A stretch of DNA of 64,000 nucleotides from Iningainema tapete BLCC-T55. Its GTDB lineage: Bacteria > Cyanobacteriota > Cyanobacteriia > Cyanobacteriales > Nostocaceae. A model generated the notes under the pieces. The model saw only the letters and a program-made list of their open reading frames with translations, was not told the origin of the DNA and did not search any database. The position numbers were made by a program, and so were the translations under genes. This document shows positions 33,213 through 40,559 of this stretch, piece after piece. Every line of letters starts with the position of its first letter. Within the stretch, counting starts at the first letter, position 1. The stretch is from positions 186,001-250,000 of the forward strand of contig NZ_JACXAE010000110.1 in NCBI RefSeq assembly GCF_014698965.1. The letters are read 5' to 3'.

Positions 33213-33479
33213 CAGGATTTTCCTCCAGGGTAGATGTGATTGTCAAATGATTGAGCGGCGATCGCGCTGTCTCTAAGTAGGATATATCACAAATACTAGT
33301 GAATCATTTTATAGTTTCTTTAGATTTAGGATAATAAATTTTAGATCTTTAAGCCTCTTACATCAATTCATAACATATTTAAAATTTCCGGAATGATCTA
33401 TATCCTTGTTGAATCAAAATTTATAATATTCCCGTCCTAGCAGTGGACACAATTTTAATCGTATTCAACAGATAAATAT

Positions 33480-34730
33480 ATGCAGAACAATATCAATCAT
33501 AGCTTTCCTAAAGGTCGTACAGCATTTTTAGTCATCCACGGGATTGGGGAACAAAACCCTTTTGAAACAATGGACTATTTTGCGCGAAATTTGACTAAAT
33601 ACTTTGAGAACCAGAATTTAGATCTCAAGCTAGAACACTTAATAGCTAAGCGTAGATTATCAACAGGTAGTATTTGGACAGAAAGCTTTGTCAGACTGAA
33701 TTCAAATGATGAAAACTCGCTAATTGACATTCATGAGTATTACTGGGCATATCAGACAGAAAATCAGATTAGTGTTCCTGAGATATTGCGATGGGCGGAA
33801 CAAACACTAGATGGCACAATTAAATTTTATAACCGTACAGAGAACAAACCTTTATTAGCAGAATTACTGAAAACAAAGAAAGGAAAAAGCTTCTTTGTCT
33901 TTCGCTTACGCTGGGTGACTATATTACTGCGTCTATTTAACTTGATTTACCCAGTGTTACGACTGTTGTTATGGGTTGTGTTGTCTTTGGCAAGTCCATT
34001 TCTTAGGGGTAGTTTTCTACAACCAACTTGGCAACTGAGTAAAAAACTAGTGACTCCGCTATTGGTTGACTACATCGGTGATATTGCCATATACACCACA
34101 ACTGATGTAAAATCGCCAAGACAAAAAATCCGAGAACTGATATTAGCCGAATCTTCAACGTTACTTAAAGCAATTCTGAGGGATCAGCAAGCAAATTATG
34201 ACCAAGTAATATTGGTAGGACATTCTCTTGGTAGCTGTATTACTTATGACACATTAAATCATTTGTGTATAGAAGCAAGCTTGCGTGGAGACAAGGGAAA
34301 AAATTTGCATCTTGATAAGATTACAGGGCTAGTAACCTTCGGTTCACCTTTAGACAAAATCGCCTTTTTCTTTCGTGAAGTAGCGCAGCAGGGACAGTAC
34401 ATTAGACAGCGGATATTGGAACACCTCAACTCATTTCGTGTGAAACCTGTAGCAAATGAGAGTTCATTTTTTACCACTCATCCAGTAAATTGTCACCTAG
34501 ATCAAGTAAAGTGGGTGAATTACTACCATCTCCAAGATCCAATCAGTGGTCATCTGGATTACTACGAGAACCTAGAAAATGTACGGTTGGAATTTCCAGC
34601 TACTTGGGGAGAACAAGGACACTTGGGTTACTGGACAGATCCTAATTTTTACGAAGAGATTGCTAAACGCTTCCTGCATACCGTAAAACAAAATGGGGAG
34701 ATTGAAAAGAGCGCAAGTGCAAGAAATTAG
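33480..34730 (+). CDS. Alpha/beta-hydrolase, lipase-like
   Basis: A 416-residue protein. The N-terminus TAFLVIHGIGEQNPFETMDYF is a HGxG oxyanion-type strand; VILVGHSLGSCITYDTL (~residues 245-260) is the GxSxG nucleophile elbow. A hydrophobic segment (LLLWVVLSLASPFL) near residue 160 may bind a membrane. It is probably a lipase or serine esterase; the substrate is unknown. It is the first of a plus-strand run with the TerB-like gene and another hydrolase. Confidence 0.8.
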   Translation: MQNNINHSFPKGRTAFLVIHGIGEQNPFETMDYFARNLTKYFENQNLDLKLEHLIAKRRLSTGSIWTESFVRLNSNDENSLIDIHEYYWAYQTENQISVPEILRWAEQTLDGTIKFYNRTENKPLLAELLKTKKGKSFFVFRLRWVTILLRLFNLIYPVLRLLLWVVLSLASPFLRGSFLQPTWQLSKKLVTPLLVDYIGDIAIYTTTDVKSPRQKIRELILAESSTLLKAILRDQQANYDQVILVGHSLGSCITYDTLNHLCIEASLRGDKGKNLHLDKITGLVTFGSPLDKIAFFFREVAQQGQYIRQRILEHLNSFRVKPVANESSFFTTHPVNCHLDQVKWVNYYHLQDPISGHLDYYENLENVRLEFPATWGEQGHLGYWTDPNFYEEIAKRFLHTVKQNGEIEKSASARN

Positions 34731-34835
34731 TCATGAATTACTTCAGACTCAGGACTAATGACGGCAACGCACGCTACACTACCCAATGGCAGAAGTCTCT
34801 CGTTTCACACAAAGCCATTCCCGGAGACAAAAATC

Positions 34836-35888
34836 ATGGCAAAGTACGACAAGGTTTTTAATTCAGATAAGAAATTAGAAGAACCACTCTCAACTGAAGA
34901 AGCGTTAGCGGCGGTTGCCGTTGTCACAGCAGTTGCTGATTCTTCCTTAGAAGATGTGGACGTAGATCTTTTAGTTGATGTACTTTGGGGATTCGAGGTT
35001 TTTGAAGACTACTCAGATGACGATTTGTTTGAAATAGTCGATAGACTAGTCGCGATCGCCGAAGATAACTCAGTGGGTGCGCTGTTTAACACTGCGAAAC
35101 AATCTCTCAGTAACGATTTATTGGAGGACGCTTTTGCAGGCGGAGTCAGCGTACTCATAGACGAAGATGAACTACGTATTCCCAAAGGGAAAACGACTTT
35201 GCTTAAAAAGCTACAGGAAGCTTTGAATTTAAACGATGAACAAGCGAAAGAAATTATCGAAGAGGTAATTGCTGCGTTTGAAGAAGCAGAAGAAGAGTTC
35301 CTTGAAGACGACGACGAGGAAGAAACACTACCACAGGAAGAAGATCATCAGTTCTATGAATCGCCTAATGGTAATTTTACAGTACCGATTCCTGTAGACG
35401 TTCAGCAAGGTGGCAGAGTACAAACTAAAGAAGGGCTTGTCAGCTTTTCCGATGACTTTGGCACAATGCTCCAAATAGATTACCATGCTATTCCTGAACA
35501 AGAAGCAAAGCAAAGGTCGGCGGCGGCACAGGAAAAATATCTCAAGTCAATTCTACTAGATAAGTATGTGCCTGAGGCGATCGCTGCCAATTTACCTGGT
35601 GCAACAGTAGAGCATACCGAATATCTGAACGATATATTTACCGGAGCTTACTTTGCCTTAGTTAATATGCCGGAAGGTTCAACAATTTCTAAGACAGGAA
35701 ACAATGGCACTGCTACCAGGTTGAATGCTAAACGTGGGCTACTCACTTTTTCCGAAGGCGATTTCATCTACATAGTCAGCAGTCAGCGCAGCTTTTCTCA
35801 AGGCGAAACTCCTGGTTCTGTTGAAGAAGAAGCGGAGGAAATTAAGCAGAGTGTTTTAAATTTTGTTGACACCATCGAGTTCACATAG
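34836..35888 (+). CDS. TerB-like N-terminal region, acidic hypothetical protein
   Basis: About 350 residues. Residues ~15-80 (STEEALAAVAVVTAVADSSLEDVDVDLL) match the helical, acidic character of TerB domains, and a very acidic stretch (EEEFLEDDDEEETLPQEED) follows near residue 170. The C-terminal half (GNFTVPIPVDVQQGG... VSFSDDFGTMLQIDYHAI) is a separate beta-rich part I do not recognise. ATG 34836 has GGAGA at nine bases; an upstream ATG at 34758 adds 26 unlikely residues. Role unknown. Confidence 0.6.
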   Translation: MAKYDKVFNSDKKLEEPLSTEEALAAVAVVTAVADSSLEDVDVDLLVDVLWGFEVFEDYSDDDLFEIVDRLVAIAEDNSVGALFNTAKQSLSNDLLEDAFAGGVSVLIDEDELRIPKGKTTLLKKLQEALNLNDEQAKEIIEEVIAAFEEAEEEFLEDDDEEETLPQEEDHQFYESPNGNFTVPIPVDVQQGGRVQTKEGLVSFSDDFGTMLQIDYHAIPEQEAKQRSAAAQEKYLKSILLDKYVPEAIAANLPGATVEHTEYLNDIFTGAYFALVNMPEGSTISKTGNNGTATRLNAKRGLLTFSEGDFIYIVSSQRSFSQGETPGSVEEEAEEIKQSVLNFVDTIEFT

Positions 35889-35919
35889 TCAATATAGGGT
35901 TAATACGGTGGTACGTGTG

Positions 35920-35947
35920 TAGAGGCGAACAACTGTTCGCCTTTACT
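35920..35947. repeat. GTAGAGGCG hairpin repeat
   Basis: GTAGAGGCGAACA and TGTTCGCCTTTAC pair around a two-base loop (one mismatch pair). A diverged member of the GTAGAGACG family, after the TerB-like gene. Confidence 0.6.
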
Positions 35948-35981
35948 ATCAACCATCACTAATAACTCAATATTCCAGTTT

Positions 35982-37166
35982 ATGACCACGAACATTAGTA
36001 CCAGCATAAATCCTAGCGTCGAACAAGTTAGGAAAACTCAAGAAGCTATTGATGCGTATATTCGCAGCATAGATGCTAACCCAAATCATCGAGCTGGTGC
36101 TTACCCCTACTACCGTTTCCACGAACCAGGACAACCGATTCGTGGAACTGTGGTCATTTTTCACGGCTTTAGTGCTACTCCTCACCAAATGTGGCGATTA
36201 GCAGATTACCTATTTTCTGGTGGATTTAATTTCTATCAGCCCTCCATTGCCGGTCATACCTTTATTCCACCAGATAAATGTTGGCCTCAAGTCGATCTCA
36301 AACCAGAAATTGCCATCCCTTTGCGCCAAAAGATACAGCAAGATCCAGTTTTACAAAACTTTCTTGCTAATTTGGCTTCTTCAAACTTAGAGCAAATTCG
36401 TCGTCCTAGCTCTCAAGAACAGGCGGCGTTGGTTGCCCGTTTGTTAGCGATCGAGCCAAGGTTACTCGATATTATTCAAGCGATTCAGCAAGAGAACGAT
36501 CCCGACTTTGACAAGTACTTTATCTCGTCCCACATGAATTATGTTACCGAGGTGCGTGCGCAAATTGCACAACTAGATGCAATGCCAGGACCAATTTATA
36601 CAGTGGGGTTATCAGTTGGCGGAACAGTAGCGTTGTGTGCTGCAGCACAACGACCAGATCGGGTGAAGAAAGTTGTCGCTTATGCACCACTTTTGAAAGT
36701 TTATGACGATCAGCGACGCCAATACATTATTTTAACAGGACCACTTGATATCCAAGAGATGGGCTGGAACCCACAATTGCGATTTCCAGTTGGGGCGTTG
36801 ACTGCTTGCGATCGTTTTGGGAGCTTTGTCCGCAATAGCAAGAATGTGGCTACCTTAAAGAATATTCCTACATTTATGGTGCTGACGGAAAATGAGGATG
36901 CCGCTGACATCAATACTAACAAAGATTTCTTTACGAAAATCGGCGGTAAGCAAAAAGGGCATCATTTTTACATGTATCCTGCCTCTGACTTAGTACCGCA
37001 CCCAATGGTAGATCCCACAGAAGTTAGTCAAAACATGAGTAATCGCTTTTGGCAAAGCCTTTATCAAGAAACTTTTCGCTTCTTGACAAAAGGTGAGGTT
37101 AATGCTATCAACATGAGTAGCATTGAGCAAGACTCTGATTTACCTGCTGTTCCACCAGTTGTGTGA
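35982..37166 (+). CDS. Alpha/beta-hydrolase
   Basis: A 394-residue hydrolase: GTVVIFHGFSATPHQMWRLADYL (oxyanion hole strand, HGF) and YTVGLSVGGTVALCAAA (GxSxGG nucleophile, ~residue 207). The catalytic acid and His are not clearly placed; HHFYMYPASDLVPHPM near residue 330 may hold the His. N-terminal ~45 residues are a helical lead. It could be a carboxylesterase or monoglyceride-lipase-like enzyme. Confidence 0.82.
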   Translation: MTTNISTSINPSVEQVRKTQEAIDAYIRSIDANPNHRAGAYPYYRFHEPGQPIRGTVVIFHGFSATPHQMWRLADYLFSGGFNFYQPSIAGHTFIPPDKCWPQVDLKPEIAIPLRQKIQQDPVLQNFLANLASSNLEQIRRPSSQEQAALVARLLAIEPRLLDIIQAIQQENDPDFDKYFISSHMNYVTEVRAQIAQLDAMPGPIYTVGLSVGGTVALCAAAQRPDRVKKVVAYAPLLKVYDDQRRQYIILTGPLDIQEMGWNPQLRFPVGALTACDRFGSFVRNSKNVATLKNIPTFMVLTENEDAADINTNKDFFTKIGGKQKGHHFYMYPASDLVPHPMVDPTEVSQNMSNRFWQSLYQETFRFLTKGEVNAINMSSIEQDSDLPAVPPVV

Positions 37167-37181
37167 TCCCCACCCCCCCAA

Positions 37182-37200
37182 CCCCCCTTATGAAGGGGGG
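37182..37200. terminator. C6/G6 hairpin between convergent hydrolase genes
   Basis: CCCCCC and GGGGGG around TTATGAA, between two convergent hydrolase genes (stops at 37166 and 37212). Likely a shared terminator. Confidence 0.55.
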
Positions 37201-37211
37201 GCATACAACTG

Positions 37212-38210
37212 TTATAAGGCGCTACTACAACGCACTTTCTCAACCACTTGACGAATTGCATCAATGACTAATTCTGGATCGTCGAGTTGGATTACATGTC
37301 CACTTCTATGAGCAATAATGTGAACGCCTTGAGGTGACTCATTAGCTAAATCGGCATGTAATTCTTGCAGTCTCTGAAGCACCTCTTGTGTTATGTCGAA
37401 GTCTGGCTTTCCAGACGACAAGACAATGAGGGGAATCTCAGGAAATGGCTTTGTCTTGCGTGCCTGTTCAACCTGGTTCATGCTCACTGATACCGCAGCC
37501 GATTCTTGAGCAAAGGCTTTCCCAAACTGAGTTTGGGAATAGAGTGCTTTAGCAACAGGCTGCATTGAAGGTGGAAATTTTTGGAATAAACCAGCCGCAA
37601 AAGGCAAAGAATCAAACGTGACAAGCAAACGAAGTAGACCGATGCGCCCTATAATTGGCACTACATGAACTAACAACCCTTCAAGTCGTTTGTTCAATTC
37701 AACCCATTCGGCTGGTGACTCCTCGTACATCTTCTCATGAGCTACATCTACTAGAACCATCCCAGCCACTTCTTCTGGATAGTGATAGGCAAATAGGCGA
37801 CTGAATAAGCCACCTAAAGACATTCCCACTAAAACATAAGGTGGCTCAATTTCAGCCTTTCTCAAAAGTTGACGCAACTCACTGACAACTTGTTCAGCCG
37901 TGCGTGGTTCTGAGCTTAAATCACTCCAGCCATATCCTGCGCGATCGTAGGTCAAGATTCTCGTAAATTTGGCGACTTCGGGCTGCACGCACTGCCAATC
38001 TAGGTGAGTACCTCCGCTTCCACTATCTACAATAACTGTCGGATGACCTTTACCCATAATTTGATAGTGCCAATTATTACCATCAATCTCAATTAATTTT
38101 CCAGGTGGCAGAAACCTACGCCGATCGCGACTTGTGGCAAATGCTTGATAAATTGCTCCAAACCCGACTACTCCAATCACTACCCCAAGGAGCGCAACAA
38201 GCCATAGCAT
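37212..38210 (-). CDS. Alpha/beta-hydrolase with N-terminal membrane anchor
   Basis: A 332-residue hydrolase. The N-terminus (MLWLVALLGVVIGVVGFGAIYQAF) is a membrane anchor or uncleaved signal. The catalytic core has VIVDSGSGGTHLDW, YVLVGMSLGGLFSRLFAYHYP (Ser in GMSLG) and HIIAHRSGHVIQLDDPELV (His). All elements of an active serine hydrolase are present; the substrate is unknown. Confidence 0.87.
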   Translation of the reverse strand: MLWLVALLGVVIGVVGFGAIYQAFATSRDRRRFLPPGKLIEIDGNNWHYQIMGKGHPTVIVDSGSGGTHLDWQCVQPEVAKFTRILTYDRAGYGWSDLSSEPRTAEQVVSELRQLLRKAEIEPPYVLVGMSLGGLFSRLFAYHYPEEVAGMVLVDVAHEKMYEESPAEWVELNKRLEGLLVHVVPIIGRIGLLRLLVTFDSLPFAAGLFQKFPPSMQPVAKALYSQTQFGKAFAQESAAVSVSMNQVEQARKTKPFPEIPLIVLSSGKPDFDITQEVLQRLQELHADLANESPQGVHIIAHRSGHVIQLDDPELVIDAIRQVVEKVRCSSAL

Positions 38211-38319
38211 TTCAGTTAATTCCTATTTGAATACGTTTGCAATTGTCTCACAGAAGGCTAAACTCCAAAGTGGACGAACAATAGTTTGCATTAAAATATG
38301 ATTGATGGGAGAGTAGAGT

Positions 38320-38502
38320 ATGTGGGAAGACGAGATTTTGGAAGAACTGCACCGAATCCGTGAGGAACACGCAAAGTCTTTTAACTATGACTTCAAAGCA
38401 ATATTTGCTGATTGGCAGAACAGACAAGCTGCAAGCGGAAGAGAGTTAGTCTCATTGCAACCCAAGCAGCATTCTAACAACGTAGTGCAGCGGACTGAAT
38501 AG
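38320..38502 (+). CDS. Small conserved cyanobacterial protein (antitoxin-like size)
   Basis: A 60-residue protein: MWEDEILEELHRIREEHAKSFNYDFKAIFADWQ...SGRELVSLQP. GGGAGAG lies just before the ATG. Proteins of this type, with a MWEDEI start and FNYDLKAI motif, are widespread in cyanobacteria and often sit next to toxin genes; no toxin is next to it here. It ends two bases from the convergent KGGVGR ATPase gene. Confidence 0.7.
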   Translation: MWEDEILEELHRIREEHAKSFNYDFKAIFADWQNRQAASGRELVSLQPKQHSNNVVQRTE

Positions 38503-38503
38503 T

Positions 38504-39544
38504 TTAAGATTTGGCTTTGATGGACATAAGTTTTGATAGTGGTTGTTGATGCGTGGTAATTTCCAATTGTTCTTTTGCCCACTCATGAGCCACTTTCATA
38601 ACTGAAGTTTGGCTTAGTTTGGATCGTGCCTCTTTCCAGTTATTTACATAAAGTAAATCTTGAGCAAAATCGGTTTCTTTTATCTCCAGCCTTGTGGAAT
38701 ATAAATTATCTTCTTCCGACTGTAAATAAGCAGATTGAAATTTCACCAATGCATCTTCAAATGCTGGTAATGATTTCAATTCTGGCGTTAACATACTAAT
38801 TACCAAAGAAGGATCGTAATAACTTTCATCATCGACCTTTGCTTTTGGCGGTGCGACGCGACCAATTTGCGATAACACCAGATTTATACCTCTAAGAGAT
38901 TGATCGTTGATTGTTGTCACAATAATTCGCTGAATTCTTGGGTCAAAAATGATGGGACTGGATATTTTACTTAAACCAGAACTCAAATCAATTAATACAT
39001 AGTCAGCACCAACTGCTTTACCTAAACTATGAATAGCATTGCCGCATTCCCAAACTCCCTCTGGACTTGTGACCAACTGCTCAGGTAGAATGGGAGTATC
39101 TAATAGCTGATTATCATCAAGACACGCAGGTAAAAAATATACAGTTGACTTTCCTTCATATTTAGGGGATTTGTTAACTTCCCTGGCAAATAATGAAAGT
39201 GTTTGTTCTCTTTCAATCGGAGAGTAGTGGTAAGCTTCAAGAAAATCAATAAAAGAAACTACTGGTTGTGGCTTTTCACTCATGTTCCAGTAAGTAAGAC
39301 CAGGAGCTTCTAAATCAGCATCAATAACTAATACAGTTATAGACCTATCTATTTCTTTAGCTCTATCTAACAAAGCAAAAAGATGTGCGGCTAAATTTAA
39401 TGTTCTGCCCACACCACCTTTGAAAGAATAGAAAGCTATTAAACTTGGCTTCTCAATATATGGTTCTGGAAGCTTAACTATTGCTTGTACTTTTGACCTT
39501 TCCTCTTCATTAATATAAGCAATTTCTTCCCAAAACGGACGCAC
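38504..39544 (-). CDS. KGGVGR-motif ATPase (ParA/MinD-like fold)
   Basis: A 347-residue P-loop ATPase. FYSFKGGVGRT (KGGVGR at ~42-47) is a deviant Walker A in which the usual KGGVGKT Lys is replaced by Arg; VLVIDADLEAPGLTYW (~71-86) and DYVLIDLSSGLSKISSP (~181-197) are the following strands. This KGGVGR variant group occurs in predicted NTP-dependent conflict or signalling systems. The start is GTG 39544; the frame is open back to the TAA of the 83-residue gene upstream, 13 codons earlier. Its C-terminal half is homologous to residues ~75-240 of the 706-residue ATPase at 3350. Confidence 0.85.
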   Translation of the reverse strand: MRPFWEEIAYINEEERSKVQAIVKLPEPYIEKPSLIAFYSFKGGVGRTLNLAAHLFALLDRAKEIDRSITVLVIDADLEAPGLTYWNMSEKPQPVVSFIDFLEAYHYSPIEREQTLSLFAREVNKSPKYEGKSTVYFLPACLDDNQLLDTPILPEQLVTSPEGVWECGNAIHSLGKAVGADYVLIDLSSGLSKISSPIIFDPRIQRIIVTTINDQSLRGINLVLSQIGRVAPPKAKVDDESYYDPSLVISMLTPELKSLPAFEDALVKFQSAYLQSEEDNLYSTRLEIKETDFAQDLLYVNNWKEARSKLSQTSVMKVAHEWAKEQLEITTHQQPLSKLMSIKAKS

Positions 39545-39583
39545 AGAAATATCAGTTGTACTTTTTTCCTCTCCTGGAATAAA

Positions 39584-39835
39584 TTATACTGGCAATGTAG
39601 CATCACCAAGGTCAAGTTGGATGACAGACTGATCTTCCTGATACCAGTCTTTGAACCAATTTTTTAAAGCCTGCGCGGCATTCTCTCTGTTTTCTTTGCT
39701 AATAAGACCTATTTCCAAAGCATCGGAGAAACAACGAATCCTGACTACTCCTTCTGGTAGCTTGCTGCCATAGCTAGTTTCGCGGCAAATAGTTCTTCTC
39801 ACATCAAGCCATGTTAGTAATCTGAGAAATTTCAT
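39584..39835 (-). CDS. Small N-domain protein, partner of the KGGVGR ATPase
   Basis: An 83-residue protein: FLRLLTWLDVRRTICRETSYGSKLPEGVVRIRCFSDALEIGLI. It resembles the first ~45 residues of the 706-residue ATPase (LYTWVDVEEVLL... LPEWIIWVRAYWDGL). So the same module is free here and fused there. Its TAA is in the same frame as the KGGVGR gene, 39 bases apart. Function is unknown; an adaptor or sensor role is inference. Confidence 0.65.
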   Translation of the reverse strand: MKFLRLLTWLDVRRTICRETSYGSKLPEGVVRIRCFSDALEIGLISKENRENAAQALKNWFKDWYQEDQSVIQLDLGDATLPV

Positions 39836-39885
39836 GGTCTTTAACGATTTTTCACTGAGTTATACCTCGCTAAGATTATGCTCAC

Positions 39886-40077
39886 TCATGTGCGTGCTTC
39901 TGTTTGATCAAGTTCTAAAAAAAGTTCTTCTGCACTCAGAGTAAGTTCTTCATCAGTTAATGCTGGAAAATTGTTAAAGTGTATAGTGCGTTTGAGTAAC
40001 TCTAATGCCGTTTCCCACTTTTCAGATTCGCTTAAATTCTCAAAAGAATTAAGAAGATTTTGCACAGCTATGTTCAT
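39886..40077 (-). CDS. Small antitoxin-like protein (orphan)
   Basis: About 63 residues: NIAVQNLLNSFENLSESEKWETALELLKRTI... LTDEELTLSAEELFLELDQTE. This two-part pattern (N-terminal amphipathic helix, C-terminal LTDEEL/AEELFLELD) is common in cyanobacterial addiction-module antitoxins that precede MazF/PemK or PIN toxins. No toxin follows: 50 bases later the N-domain gene begins. ATG 40077 is preferred to GTG 40086. Confidence 0.6.
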   Translation of the reverse strand: MNIAVQNLLNSFENLSESEKWETALELLKRTIHFNNFPALTDEELTLSAEELFLELDQTEART

Positions 40078-40424
40078 ATCATACACAGTGGTAGAATAGA
40101 GGAGAGGCTTTTAATTAGATACTAGCAGGTCTAATGGCATCTTAGCGTGGAATTCAGTTGTGCCAAAATAAACACTTTCTCAAGAAACACCGCTCATGAA
40201 GTGACTAGCGTAGCAACCCCACGGTTGGCGACAGCAAGTGAAAGCCAAGCTTGGACTGCTCAAGGGCGAAAGTAAGTTAATTTCAACTCAAGTAGGTAAA
40301 AAGTCTGTAGCTCATTATTGTTTCTAAACTCCAATTAAAAGGGTGGGTAATCACTACTTGCTGTTGATTTATAATTTATACGAAAACAGAATAAATAATA
40401 TTACTGATGTTTTTGAAAACATAA
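40078..40424. other. Intergenic region between the KGGVGR module and the GTPase module
   Basis: About 350 bases, divergent, without a credible gene or strong hairpin. It must contain promoters for both directions; no operator was recognised. Confidence 0.4.
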
Positions 40425-40559
40425 ATGAATATAGATTTACTGAGTTATCGTCAGAAAGTAGGCATGGGTCAAGTACAGGTTGCTAATATACTGGGTATCT
40501 CCCATGAGAAGTTTGTCTTTATGAGCAGGCTCCTGAAACAGTTCCAATGGGGCTTTTAG
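40425..40559 (+). CDS. Tiny HTH (Xre/Cro-like) ORF overlapping the GTPase gene
   Basis: A 44-codon frame: NIDLLSYRQKVGMGQVQVANILGIS, the first two to three helices of a Cro/C1-type HTH (L-YR-x-G-M-x-Q-x-Q-V-A-x-x-L-G-I-S). It stops 13 bases inside the start of the dynamin-like gene, in another frame. Either a truncated regulator or a leader ORF coupled to the GTPase. Too short to be confident of a folded DNA-binding domain. Confidence 0.4.
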   Translation: MNIDLLSYRQKVGMGQVQVANILGISHEKFVFMSRLLKQFQWGF

